Positions 31,056-41,100 of a stretch of DNA of 64,000 bases are shown one piece after another. The stretch is taken from contig OZ038379.1 in the NCBI GenBank assembly GCA_964036045.1, forward strand, positions 81,622,562 through 81,686,561. The letters run 5' to 3'. This stretch comes from Eutreptiella sp. 'Long Island Sound 2002' (taxonomy: Eukaryota; Euglenozoa; Euglenophyceae; Eutreptiales; Eutreptiaceae). The position numbers were made by a program, and so were the translations under genes. The notes beneath the pieces were generated by a model. That model did not search any database. It was given only the letters and a program-made list of their open reading frames with translations, and was not told where the DNA came from. Position 1 is the first letter of the stretch; every line of letters begins with the position of its first letter.

Positions 31056-31409
31056 ACGTGGGCTGCACAGATCCTGTCAGCGTTGTCGTGGGCCCAACTC
31101 GCTATGCTATCCGGGTACAGGCGAATGACCGTGATGCGTGCACTGCACAAAGCGGTGCGCCATGTGCATGCCGCGTCCCCGTGGTGGTAGGAAAACACTA
31201 TGCGCGCCGTGTACAGCGTTGGCCACAACCTCCCTTGCCCCCGAAGTGCAGCCACAGCAAAGCTGGTGCACAAGCTGACACACAACGCTGTTTGGAGCGG
31301 GAGCCGATACATTGACAGGGAAATACCCACAGAGTTTCAGCCGGAAGGCTACACCCCCACCTGGTGGGAAGACATTGCATTGCTGCACAGCATTGCTGCA
31401 TTCTCGTGA
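31056..31409 (+). CDS. C-terminal part of an unidentified protein, interrupted by element C
   Basis: Reading directly from the element boundary, the frame runs ACG TGG GCT (TWAAQILSALSWAQLAMLSG), MRALHKAVRHVHAASPWW, one in-frame TAG (31188-31190), ENTMRAVYSVGHNLPCPRSA, LTHNAVWSGSRYIDREIP, and TPTWWEDIALLHSIAAFS before TGA at 31407. The peptide is well mixed, Trp/His-rich and unlike the neighbouring repeats. No family recognised. TAG may replace Trp (WW/W/EN). The N-terminal part should lie on the other side of element C but was not found. Confidence 0.5.
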
Positions 31410-31697
31410 TCCCCTATCCAACCCCCTGCGTTTTTGTGTGTTTGTGGCGGGGTGGTTGCACCCAGCACACGATCACTTTGGCCTGCGGCATAGGTAGTTC
31501 ACGAGCTCCTCCGCGGGCGGTTTCTTGTGGTATGGGGAAGGGAGAGGTTGATTTGCTTTGCCAAGCAATGAACATGCTTCCATCCCTGTCATCTTTACCA
31601 GACCGAAAGAGGTCTAGGACAGCTCTGCTGTTCCTCAAGAGTTGTCTTTCCACCACTTTTCGTGCTTTGTTCCTGTCTCGCGGCGGTTCCGAACACG
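31410..31697. other. Unassigned sequence downstream of the ORF
   Basis: Probable 3' flank. No other feature recognised. Confidence 0.3.
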
Positions 31698-31837
31698 TGT
31701 GTGTGTGTGGGGTGTGTGTGTGTGTGTGTGCGTCTGTGTGTGTGTGTGTGCCGGGTGGGGGGCAGGTATAGGGAAATGTGTGTGGGTGTGGGGACTTAGG
31801 TGCATGTTCGGTGGTTATGGTGTGGCTTTTCTTCCAG

Positions 31838-32020
31838 TGTCGTCCAAAAATGTTACGAAATTGGTACGACATTCGCATGAAATTCATACCTAAATTGTCC
31901 GAATTTCGTACGAAATTCGTTCCCAAAGTGCCTCAAACATAGGTACTGTGAATGTGGTTGTTACAAATTTCGTACGAATTTGGCACCAAGTTCCAACAAT
32001 TTGCACAAATTTGTATCATT
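31838..32020. repeat. TTCGTACGAA-type short palindromic repeats, block 1
   Basis: AATTTCGTACGAAATTCG and relatives with roughly 11-bp spacing. Related blocks lie at 32620-32825 and 34005-34110. Confidence 0.65.
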
Positions 32021-32619
32021 TTCGTGCAGAACAAATGCGTTTGTGTCTATGTGTGTGTGCGCGCGCGTGGTTGGAGGAGGGGTTGTTGTTTGTGAGGGCG
32101 TAGGTGGATGGTGTGTGCCTGCGTGGGTGATAACCGCATGCATTGGTGGTTCTTGGGTTGTGGGTGTCTGGATGTGTGTGGGTGTGGATGGTTGGATGGC
32201 CGGATGGGCTCATGGATGAATGGGTGTGCGTGTGGGTGTGGGTGTGCGTGTGTGCATGCGTGCGTGCATGTATGATTGGGTTGGTGGGGTCCGGTCATGA
32301 GGACATGTGTGTTGTTCTTGTGTATTGTTGTTGTGTCGTTGTGCTGTCTGCTATGGGCTGAGGGGCCGGTTCGGCACAAGTTTGCGGGGAGGAGGGGCAT
32401 GCAGGCAGCTAGGGAATTTAGGAAGAGGGCTCATTTAACTGAAGGTATCTGTGTGTCGGTGTTTTGGGCCTGTGTTTGTGTACCAAGGGTGCTTGAAATG
32501 TATCAAGGGGGCTCCTCTAATTGTGGAGATGTGTGTGGTTGTCCTTGGGCTTGCGTATGTGTAGGTGTGGGGGTCGTGCCGGGGTGGCTTTTCTGCCAGT
32601 TCTACACAAAAATGCTGCA

Positions 32620-32825
32620 CATTTGTGCGAATCGTTTGAACATCGTACGAAGTTGGTACAAAATGGGTACACATTCGTTCGAATTTCGTATCAACCACAT
32701 TCAAACTGCCTGTATCTGAGGCACTTTGGGGACACATTTCGTATGAATTTCATACCAAAATGGCACGAATTTGGTACCAATTTCGTGCGAATTTCGTACG
32801 AATTTTGGATCCTTTTTCAGGACGC
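32620..32825. repeat. TTCGTACGAA-type repeats, block 2
   Basis: Same 11-bp words (GCGAATTTCGTACGAATTTT). Minus-strand translation gives FVRNSHEIGTKFV-like repeats, an effect of the period. Confidence 0.65.
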
Positions 32826-32927
32826 TAGCACAAAAGCCACACCAACACCACCTATGCATGCACAGAAGTCCCCACACCGACACACATTTCCCCTTACCTG
32901 CCGCCCCGGCACACACACACACACATA

Positions 32928-32962
<35 letters not shown>

Positions 32963-33095
32963 ATACACAAACACATACATACCCTCGATGAAAGGAAGCA
33001 GCTCCCCACTCGACCCACGGCCCCACACCGCCCGGCCACACACCCTCATACGTACCTGGACAGTGGATGTTTCACGGTTAAATTTTTTTTGGGGG

Positions 33096-33138
<43 letters not shown>

Positions 33139-33544
33139 GCTGTGTGTGTGGATGGGTTCGTGCGGATGTGTGTGTGTGTGTGTGGTTGGGTGGGTGGGTC
33201 GGTGTGTCCATGTGTAGTTGTGTGTGTGGTTGGGTGTGGTTGTGTGTGCGCGCGCGTTGGTGTGAGGTGCAGGAAGGGTGTGTGTGCATGTGTGTGTTTA
33301 TGTTTATGGCTTGTGCGAAGAAGTGGTTTGGTGCTCCTCACATCCTCAGCCACCCCCCCACACAGGCCCCCACACCTAGAAACCAACAGACAGTCATGCA
33401 CCCCTCCCCACACACACGCCCACATACCATCAATGAAATCAAACTGCCCTGCCACCCCACCCACACCCACACACCGCCCAGCCACACATACCCACACTCA
33501 CCTACATAGTGGATGTGTCGTAGTTAGGTATGTGGGGCGGCATC

Positions 33545-33582
<38 letters not shown>

Positions 33583-34004
33583 TGTGGGTGGGTGGGTGGG
33601 TGGGTGTGGGTGTGTGGATTGGTTTGTGCGCCCGGGTGTGTGTTTGTGTGTGGTTGTGTGTCCATGAGTAGTTGCGTGCGTGGTTCTGCATGTGGGTGTG
33701 TGGGTGTTCGTGTGACGTTTGGGACCGGTTTGTGTACGTATGTCGTCAGGTGTCCCCCACATCCACACACACACCAATACACAGACATACGCCCGCACCT
33801 AGAAACAGACAGAAAGTCATACATCCACCCATATGCAAGCACAACCATACACCCATACACAAACCCACACAAACTCACAGACCGCACCCAAAGCCACACC
33901 CACACACATGTGCACATTTTGCTTGTGGCCAGGGTGCATGCAGGTGGCATTGGGGGGGGGGGTACTCCGGGTGTTAGGGCAAATTAGGGGGTGGACAAGG
34001 GTGA

Positions 34005-34110
34005 AATTTGAATGAATTTGTACGAATTCGCACGAAATTCGCACGAAATTTGTACGAATTCACACAAAATTCATGCGAATTCCGTGCAAATTTGTACGAA
34101 TTTATGCTCA
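34005..34110. repeat. TTCGTACGAA-type repeats, block 3
   Basis: AATTTGTACGAATTCGCACG repeated with an 11-bp period, ending about 115 bp upstream of the ATG at 34226. Confidence 0.6.
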
Positions 34111-34225
34111 TGAATCGGCTACAGGCTTGCCGGGTTTTGCCACTTTTCGTTTTGGGGGCCGTTCGGGCATGGTTTATGCGTTTGGGGCGGGACGTTCAAT
34201 GGATGATGCATAATGAAGCTGGCGC

Positions 34226-34408
34226 ATGAATCTTACCCCCTCAAATCCCTCTCAAGCAACCAAAATAATGGTGTTTTCCTCAAAGAAACCTAAAAAATTT
34301 GGATAAACCCGCGCGAATATTCATCCGTCATTCAAAAGGCCACTTTATTCCCCGTTCACGAAGGGTATAGGGAAGACACATGGTTGGTTTCTCCAACCCC
34401 TTGCCGAC
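34226..34408 (+). CDS. 5' part of a gene interrupted by element B
   Basis: ATG at 34226 opens a frame of exactly 61 codons up to the element boundary: MNLTPSNPSQATKIMVFSSK, KPKKFG, an in-frame TAA (34304-34306), TRANIHPSFKRPLYSPFTKG, IGKTHGWFLQPLAD. The frame resumes after element B at 57733 with NTRRVCTEDLETKLPMHSLC. The N-terminus is basic (KKPKK). The boundary codon falls exactly at the edge of the proposed duplication (TTGCCGAC). The single TAA could be decay (CAA to TAA) or recoding. No signal peptide or domain is recognised. Confidence 0.55.
34401..34408 (+). repeat. Left target-site duplication of element B (imperfect)
   Basis: TTGCCGAC against TTACCCAC at 57725-57732: six of eight match, consistent with an aged duplication. 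Confidence 0.5.
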
Positions 34409-34474
34409 CAGGATTTTGTATAGCGACCAAGTTGGCCATCAGACATCAAATATCCGACTTTTATGGACCGCCAA

Positions 34475-34860
34475 TACCCAAACCATAAACCCACCTCCCC
34501 CAGCCCCCTTGTGATGTAGTACCCCCCCCCCCCCCCGCAATGGAGGATGCCCCCCTCCCCCGACAATGATTCGCCCCCCCCCCCCTCTGGCCCTTCCCTA
34601 GTCCTTCCACCCACCCCCACTCATGAGTGCTTTCCTGCATTAGGAAGTATGGAACATGATTCGGAAAAGACCCCCTGCTTGGTGTTGTGTGTTTGTTTGT
34701 AGGAAGTATGGAAACTGCACCCACTCACTACAGTCTTCGAGGTGTAGATTTTCGTTCAGTGGCCTCAACCCTAGTTTTGGACGGCCATCAGACACCATTT
34801 ACCGTAAACCAACATATTTGGCGCATGTATAGGCATATGTGCTCCCACACATAGACACAG

Positions 34861-34892
<32 letters not shown>

Positions 34893-35165
34893 ATAGGCGG
34901 AGGCATCGTGGGTGTGCCCTTGCTTCAAGCCTTGGACGGGGGGAGGTGCCTTTCCTTTCTTTACACGTCTTTCACCTTGGGGGGGGGGGGAAGACTTGAG
35001 AGAATTGCCTAGGGGGAGGGGATTAGTCAAGGGTGTTGGAGGGTGTTCATTTCTTTATCTCATAGGTGCTTCTTTTCATGCAACACAAATGACACCAATT
35101 GAGAATGATCATCTCCAACTTGCAAGTGCGCCATGCTATGCTGTGCAGTGTTGTGGTGTGTCTCC
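34475..35165. other. C-rich leader and unassigned sequence of element B
   Basis: C runs of 6-16 (34500-34590) resemble the leader of A. A (CA)n tract lies at 34858-34888 and a G run at 34979-34990. GGAAGTATGGAA is repeated at 34643 and 34702. No supported gene. Confidence 0.4.
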
Positions 35166-35745
35166 ATAGGTCCCTGTAGGCCCCCCTTCAATTTTAAACC
35201 CCCCTCCCATCAATTGCAGAAGCCCCCTCGATCAATTTCATAGCCCCCCCCCCAAATCAATTTCATAGCCCCCCGATCAATTTCATAGGCGCCCCTATGA
35301 ATTTCATGCCCCCACGCCCAATCAATTTCTGAGCCCCCTCACCCCCATCAATTTCATAGCCCTCTCCCCCGTATCAATTTCATAGGCACCCATATCAATT
35401 TCATAGACACCCTGTATCGATTTCATAGCCCCCCCCATCAATTTCTTAGCCCTCCCCCCCATTAATTCCATAGCCCCCCCCCCCCTGTAAACTTCATAGC
35501 CCCCTGTATCAATTTTATAGCCTTCCCCCCATCAATTTTTTAGCTCCCCCCCCCCAATCCATTTCATTGGTCCCCCCGTAATAATTTCATAGCCCCCCGC
35601 CGTATCAATTTCATAGCTCCCCCCATCGATTTCATAGGTCCCCCCTATCAATTTCATAGCCCCCCCGCCATTCAATTTTATAGGTCCCCCCCTATGAATT
35701 TCATAGGCTCGCCCCCATTAATTTCATAGCCGTGTGTTTGTGTCC
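35165..35745. repeat. C-rich minisatellite CCCCCCATCAATTTCATAG
   Basis: About 26 units of 19-26 bp: a C run of variable length plus (T)ATCAATTTCATAGC. Length variation is confined to the C run. Confidence 0.85.
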
Positions 35746-35764
35746 TTTTGTTTGTTCATACTCA

Positions 35765-35885
35765 TATGCATTAAAGGGTAGGCCGCGCGTTGTGCGCACG
35801 GTACAACCTTGCCTCTTCGGGCTCCTCCCTACGTTCTACAAGAGAACGGGCGGAGTCCCGAATTAGTCTTGCTTGCTTGCAGGTT
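35765..35885 (+). repeat. Dispersed hairpin element, copy in B
   Basis: GCATTAAAGGGTAGGCC, a GCGCGTTGTGCGC stem-loop, GCTCCTCCCTACGTTCT, AGAGAACGGGCGGAGTCCC, GCTTGCTTGCAGG. Homologous to 15620-15755 in the opposite orientation. One arm has G changed to T, which breaks one pair of the outer stem. Confidence 0.55.
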
Positions 35886-35889
35886 GGTA

Positions 35890-36270
35890 CTGGCGAACAT
35901 ATGAGAGTCGTCCTTTGAGAAGGGTATAATACCTCAAGGGCGTCTGATTGGCCAGTAACCAGTACCAGGCTGGCAACTGCATCTGCTTTTTCACACAGGT
36001 GGGTATACAGGGAAGGGTGACGTGCAGCTCTTCAACAACAGGACAAAAAATTTATTCTTGTTGCATAAACCCAGGTGTCCTGCCGTGGTGCGGATCCACC
36101 CCGTGCGTTAAATACCTTTTACGATGTGCACACCGTTCTCCCTTCCAAGCCCCATGGGTGAAACACATGATGGTGTCCTCTTTTGTCTCGGGTTAGTGTG
36201 CCTTGGTGCCACTGCCCCATTCTTCACATTCTCACAGGTTAGCTACCCCACCTACCGCAGTAGGAGAGAT
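35890..36270 (+). other. Possible exon fragment upstream of the 10-mer array
   Basis: Protein-like short frames occur (CINPGVLPWCGSTPCVKYLL; MCTPFSLPSPMGETHDGVLF) with a CTCACAGGT acceptor-like site at about 36230-36240. None is long enough to call as a gene. Confidence 0.25.
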
Positions 36271-37160
36271 CCGTGTGCTTCACTGTGCATCAGTGTGCTT
36301 CAGTGTGCATCACTATGCTTCAGTGTGCACCAGTGTGCATCAACGTGCTTCAGTGTGCTTCAGTATGCTTCAGTGTGCATCAGTGTGCATCAGTGTGCAT
36401 CAGTGTGCTTTAGTGTGCTTCAATATGAATCACTGAGCTTCAGTGTGCATCGGTGTGCATCAATGTGCTTCAGTGTGCTTCATTTTGCTTCACTGCGCAT
36501 CAGTGTGCATCAGCCTCCTTCAGTGTGCTTCAGTATGCATCAGTGTGCTTCATTGTGCTTCAGTGTGCTTCAGTGTGCAGTAGTGTGCTTCAGTGTGCTT
36601 CAGTGTGCTTCAGTGTGCTTCAGTGTGCATCAGTATGCTTCAGTGTGCATCAGTGTGCATCAGTGTGCTTCATTATGCTTCAGTGTGCATCCGTGCGCAT
36701 CAATGTGCATCAGTGTGCTTTAGTGTGCTTCAGTATGCATCAATGAGCTTCAGTGTGCATCAGTGTGCATCAGCGTGGTTCACTGTGCTTGAGTGTGCTT
36801 TAGTGTGCATCACTGTGCATCAGTGAGCATCAGTGTGCTTCAGTCTGCATCACTGTGCATCAGTATGCATTAGCGTGCTTCAGTGTGCTTCACTATGCTT
36901 TAGTGTGCATCAGTGTGCACCGATGTGCATCAGTGTGCTTCACTGTGCTTCAGTATGCATCAGTGAGCTTCACTGTGCATCAGTGTGCCTCAGTGTGCAT
37001 CAGTGTGCATCAACGTGCTTCAGTGTGCTTCAATATGCTTCAGTGTGCATCAGTGTGCATCAGTGTGCTTCAGTGTGCTTCAGTATGCATCATCGTGCTT
37101 CAGTGTGCTTGACTGTGTATCAGTGTGCTTCCTTGTGCTTCAATGCGCTTCAGTGTGCTC

Positions 37161-37357
37161 CAGATAGACTCTGACAATGTTGGTTGAACAATGGTTCGAA
37201 CGCTATGCAGCACGTAAGTAGGTGCACTAAGATGAGGATGTACGCATCCGGACCGATACCGGGTTTTACAAGCGGGTGTTGGACGCACTGATTGACCAAG
37301 TCACTACAGGTGCGCCCTATTCTCACAGTTCTAGCCCTCTGGGCTAAGGACAGAACC
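37161..37357 (+). repeat. Exon-like spacer between 10-mer blocks, copy 1
   Basis: Contains GAACAATGGTTCGAACGCTA ... GATGAGGATGTACGCATCCG. One T more than copy 2 shifts the first part of the frame. See copy 2 for the coding reading. An 18-nt segment starting GTAAGT lies at 37214-37231. Confidence 0.6.
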
Positions 37358-38122
37358 ATGTGCTTCACTGCGCATCAGTGTGCATCATGTGCTTCAGTGT
37401 GCATCGGTGTGCATCAATGTGCTTCAGTGTGCTTCATTTTGCTTCACTGCGCATCAGTGTGCATCAGCGTCCTTCAGTGTGCTTCAGTATGCATCAGTGT
37501 GCTTCATTGTGCTTCAGTGTGCTTCAGTGTGCAGTAGTGTGCTTCAGTGTGCTTCAGTGTGCTTCAGTGTGCTTCAGTGTGCATCAGTATGCTTCAGTGT
37601 GCATCAGTGTGCATCAGTGTGCTTCATTATGCTTCAGTGTGCATCTGTGCGCATCAATGTGCATCAGTGTGCTTTAGTGTGCTTCAGTATGCATCAATGA
37701 GCTTCAGTGTGCATCAGTCTGCATCAGTGTGCATCAGCGTGGTTCACTGTGCTTGAGTGTGCTTTAGTGTGCATCAGTGTGCATCAGTGAGCATCAGTGT
37801 GCTTCAGTCTGCATCACTGTGCATCAGTATGCATTAGCGTGCTTCAGTGTGCTTCACTATGCTTTAGTGTGCATCAGTGTGCACCAATGTGCATCAGTGT
37901 GCTTCAGTGTGCTTCAGTATGCATCAGTGAGCTTCACTGTGCATCAGTGTGCCTCAGTGTGCATCAGTGTGCATCAACGTGCTTCAGTGTGCTTCAATAT
38001 GCTTCAGTGTGCATCAGTGTGCATCAGTGTGCTTCAGTGTGCTTCAGTATGCATCATCGTGCTTCAGTGTGCTTGACTGTGTATCAGTGTGCTTCCTTGT
38101 GCTTCAATGCGCTTCAGTGTGC

Positions 38123-38320
38123 TCCAGATAGACTCTGACAAGTTGGTTGAACAATGGTTCGAACGCTATGCAGCACGTAAGTAGGTGCACTAAGATGAGG
38201 ATGTACGCATCCGGACCGATACCGGGTTTTACAAGCGGGTGTTGGACGCACTGATTGACCAAGTCACTACAGGTGCGCCCTATTCTCACAGTTCTAGCCC
38301 TCTGGGCTAGAGACAGAACC
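38123..38320 (+). pseudogene. Exon-like spacer between 10-mer blocks, copy 2
   Basis: After CTCCAG the frame reads IDSDKLVEQWFERYAARK, TAG, VH, TAA, then DEDVRIRTDTGFYKRVLDAL, IDQVTTGAPYSHS. The peptide is highly protein-like (amphipathic, charged) on both sides of the two stops. The stops lie within 18 nt beginning GTAAGTAGG and ending CTAAG (38177-38194); removing those 18 nt keeps the frame (YAA/HEDVRIR). The pair could be exon fragments duplicated with the satellite. No family recognised. Confidence 0.4.
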
Positions 38321-38439
38321 ATGTGCTTCACTGCGCATCAGTGTGCATCGGTGTGCCTCAGTGTGCTTCAGCCTGCTTCACTGCACACCGGTTTGCATCA
38401 GTGTGCTTCAGTGTTCTTCAGTGTGCATCACCATGCTTA

Positions 38440-39145
38440 TGTGTATAGGGCCCACGTGATGATTCTCAGGAGGGTGTAGACCCCCCTAGGAATCATCGCG
38501 TGGCTTGAACACTAGTAGAGGGCCCAAGGGAAGCCCTCTAGTCTAGACGCACGCAATGATTCCTAGGGGGGTGTGCACCCCCCTAGCCATCATCGCGTGC
38601 CCTCTACACTGGTATAGGGCCGACACGATGCCCTCTAGTTTCGAGGGCACGCAATGATTCCTAGGGGGGTGTAGAACCCATTAGGAATCATCGTGTGCCT
38701 TGTAGACTAGTGTAGAGGGCACGCGATGATTCGCAGGGGGGTGTAGAACCCCCTAGGGATCATCGCGTGGGTTGTACACCAGTATAGGGCCCACACGATG
38801 CCCTCTAGTCTAGAGAGAACGCGATGATTCCTAGGGGGTTCTACACCCCCCTGCGAATGATCACGTGCCCTCTACACTAGTATAGCACCGACCCGATGCC
38901 CTCTAGTCTAGAGGGCATGGGATGATTCCTAGGGCGGTGTAGACCCCCCTAGGAATCATCGCGTGCCCTCTACACTAGTATACAGCCGATGTGATGCCCT
39001 CTAGTTTAGAGGGCACACAATGATTCCTAGAGGGGTGTAGACCCTTTAGGGAATCATCGCATGGGGGGTACACTAGTCTAGAGGGGATGCAATGATTCCC
39101 TGAGGGATGTAGACCCTTAAGGGAATCATCGCATGGGGTGTACAC
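38440..39145. repeat. Palindromic minisatellite array 2 (CCTAGGGGGG type)
   Basis: Units GATTCCTAGGGGGGTGTAGA and CCCCCCTAGGAATCATCGCG, linked by CCCTCTACACTAGTATAG and CTAGTCTAGAGGGCACGCGA. Same hairpin layout as arrays 1 and 3, but with both arms changed together. The right end abuts the ORF at 39138. Confidence 0.85.
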
Positions 39146-39800
39146 TCGTTTGGAGGACATCCTCATGGGATACTGCCTTAGCTGGACGGGCACGGGCGCG
39201 CACCCCAGGTGGGGGCTGTCGCCCCTGAACTGCGTGCCCCAAGGCCTGGCGATATCGGGCCCCGCCCTCCACGAGGCCCTCGGCTGGCGGTACGGCCGGA
39301 CGGCCCCCCTCTGGCGGTCCCCCCGCCTCCATTTGAGGGAGGGCGTGCGGATCTCCAGGGTCGCCCCCCTGCTGCCGCCCCTGTGGGACGTGGGCCCCCA
39401 CCCAACCCGCCGAGCCGGGGCAGCCGCCCCGCAGCCCTGGGTCGACGCGCCCCAGCGCCGGGCGCTCCTGGTCGAAGGGTGGGACGACGAGGCCGAGGGC
39501 ACCGGGGGCAATTGGGTGGGTATCGCCCACGACGGCTCCGTCCGGTGCCTCCTGCGGGGCGTCAGGCCCCTCGCGCCGCCTAGGGACGCGCGCGCAGCGG
39601 CGGCCGAGGTGATGGCCTCCAGCCCACGGGTGTATGCCGTGTGGTACGTGGTGCTGCCAGCCCCGGGAGCACCGCGGCCGCCCCCACAGCACCCCCGCGC
39701 GCAGAGCGACGCCCACGCTCGGGCGTGGCTGGCGATCCGCGAGCTCGTGGCGGCGTTGCGGCAGCGCCGCAGGGTGCAGGCCGTGTTCGAAATGCCGTGA
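39138..39800 (+). CDS. GC-rich ORF, unidentified, directly after palindromic array
   Basis: A 220-codon plus-strand frame with strong G/C at third positions. It is Arg, Ala and Pro-rich but not simply repetitive: RLEDILMGYCLSWTGTGAHP, LVEGWDDEAEGTGGNWVGIA, HDGSVRCLLRGVRPL, MASSPRVYAVWYVVLPAPG, and a helical C-terminus HARAWLAIRELVAALRQRRR before TGA. The opposite strand also has a long frame (39126-40166), which is Gly/Arg low-complexity and reads as a shadow. The palindromic array ends within the first codons, at TTGGAG/GACATCCTC, so the true start may be a splice acceptor rather than the upstream ATG-like codon. No family recognised. Confidence 0.45.
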   Translation: MYTRLEDILMGYCLSWTGTGAHPRWGLSPLNCVPQGLAISGPALHEALGWRYGRTAPLWRSPRLHLREGVRISRVAPLLPPLWDVGPHPTRRAGAAAPQPWVDAPQRRALLVEGWDDEAEGTGGNWVGIAHDGSVRCLLRGVRPLAPPRDARAAAAEVMASSPRVYAVWYVVLPAPGAPRPPPQHPRAQSDAHARAWLAIRELVAALRQRRRVQAVFEMP

Positions 39801-40335
39801 CCCAGGTGTGCGGTCACTAGGCAGCCCAGCCGGTAAGGCCACCGAGTCCCTCCCTCCCCCCCCCTTTTGCCCCCGGCTCCTCCCTCCCCCCCCCCCCCTC
39901 CCAAGCCCGGCGAGCGGGGGAGCGTGGCGGGCGGGGACACCAACCCCCCCGGCGGGTCTATGCACCCCCCCGCGGCCCCGCGGCAACGGGGCGGGGGCAG
40001 ACCGCAAAGGCGCGGCGACCCTCCCCCCCTCCCTTCCCCCCCCCCTCCCCTTGCGGCGAGCGCCGCTCGGCCTCCTCCCACCAACCCCCTTCTTGCCCAA
40101 CCGGCGGCAAGGTGGCGAGTCTGACCCCCCAGCCCGCAGCGGCGGCTGGGTGCGCACTGCATGCATGGCCGGCCGATGTGCAGAGTCGTCGGGACACCCA
40201 TCGAGCGCCCTCTGGGCGGCTTGTGAGCCTCAAGATCGGCCCTCAAATCAAATCAAATCCAATCCCCCCCCCCTACCCCCCCCCCCCTGCCCCCCCTACC
40301 CCCCCCTACCTCCAAGGTAGGGGGGGGGCGACTTC
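39800..40335. other. GC-rich, C-run-rich sequence downstream of the ORF
   Basis: C runs of 7-14 at 39855-39900, 39945, 40022-40050 and 40263-40310. AAATCAAATCAAATCCAATC occurs at 40246. No supported gene. Confidence 0.4.
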
Positions 40336-40338
40336 ATG

Positions 40339-40566
40339 CGCGTTTTGCACGCGTAAATGACACTTTTTGTATCCCGAGTCGAGATTAAGTGAACACGCAA
40401 ATACATGAATATACGCAGGTAGATGACCTATTTTGCATCACAGCTTGAAATCAGGCAAAGACGTAAATACACTAATTTGCATGCGTAAATGACCTATTTT
40501 GCATTCTTGCCATGTGTATAACCAATGCGCAAATATGCGATGCAATTTACGCACGCAAAAACGGGG
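40339..40566. mobile_element. Small inverted-repeat (MITE-like) element
   Basis: The ends CGTTTTGCACGCGTAAAT (40341-40358) and the mirror image of ATTTACGCACGCAAAAACG (40545-40563) are imperfect inverted repeats. Inside, GCGTAAATGACCTATTTTGC and related GATGACCTATTTTGCATCA repeat. About 230 bp, no coding capacity. Target duplication not resolved. Confidence 0.45.
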
Positions 40567-40579
40567 TAACTACACACCT

Positions 40580-41040
40580 CCTCGGGACATGGACATTTGT
40601 ATTCCTTCTTCTTGTTGTCGTACTTCACCTTGCCGCTGGACTCGGACCCGCACCATCTTGTCCGACATGGGAGCCCTAGTGACCTAGATTGAACCCAATA
40701 TACTTAATATCTGGCCAAAAATTAACACGTTAATCTCAAGTTTGCATTTTTCAAGGGGGGTTAGGGGTTTTGCCATGAAAATTATGACCCCCATGGGTTG
40801 CCTTACGGGCTTGGGTGTCATTTGCCTCTGGGGGTTGGTGGGGGGATCCTATCCATGTGGTTGTTTCAAAATGTTACAATGGCTCTAGGCTTTAATTTTC
40901 GTTTTTAATTTTTGGATTGATGTTTGAAAAGTTGAAAATTAAAGAGTCGCCAGCATTAATATTAATATCACAAATATTGACTCAATTACCCAAATATTAA
41001 CCCTCCTAACAATGGCACAACGCAACAAGTAATGCATTAT
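40580..41040. other. AT-rich intergenic or intronic sequence with inverted-repeat partner
   Basis: GTCGCCAGCATTAATATTAA at 40947 is the mirror image of ATTAATGCTGGCGACC at 42175, so the two bracket the minus-strand gene. AATTTTCG/AATTAA words dominate. No ORF supported. Confidence 0.4.
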
Positions 41041-41100
41041 GTGTGTGTTCATGTATGTTGTCCATGGCCATTGTGGCCCATTGGGTCCCTATCCGGGCCC

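Larger units (their letters stand above)
31698..33935. repeat. Alternating GT and CA microsatellite field
   Basis: Impure (GT)n at 31698-31770, 32045-32350, 33098-33300 and 33547-33715. Impure (CA)n at 32908-32962, 33355-33510 and 33757-33925. GT and CA blocks alternate, so neighbouring blocks are inverted repeats of each other and can form long hairpins or left-handed DNA. ORFs of 100-300 codons here are repeat-derived. Confidence 0.8.
36275..38440. repeat. 10-bp minisatellite CAGTGTGCTT / CAGTGTGCAT with higher-order duplication
   Basis: Strict 10-bp periodicity in three blocks (36275-37160, 37358-38122, 38325-38440). The first two blocks are copies of each other in variant order, giving a higher-order unit of about 963 bp that includes the 197-bp spacer. 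All forward frames are open (VCFSVLQCAS-type peptides) and spurious. Confidence 0.9.

Noticed and set aside
33100-33987. 295-codon ORF and others in the GT/CA field
   Set aside because: VCVCVC and HTHTHT peptides from dinucleotide repeats.
36124-38138. Cys/Ser-rich ORFs (VCFSVLQCAS repeats)
   Set aside because: Translation of the 10-bp minisatellite in all three frames; not real proteins.
39126-40246. 346- and 423-codon minus-strand ORFs
   Set aside because: Gly/Arg/Pro low-complexity antisense of the GC-rich plus-strand ORF and C-run sequence; they also run into the palindromic array.
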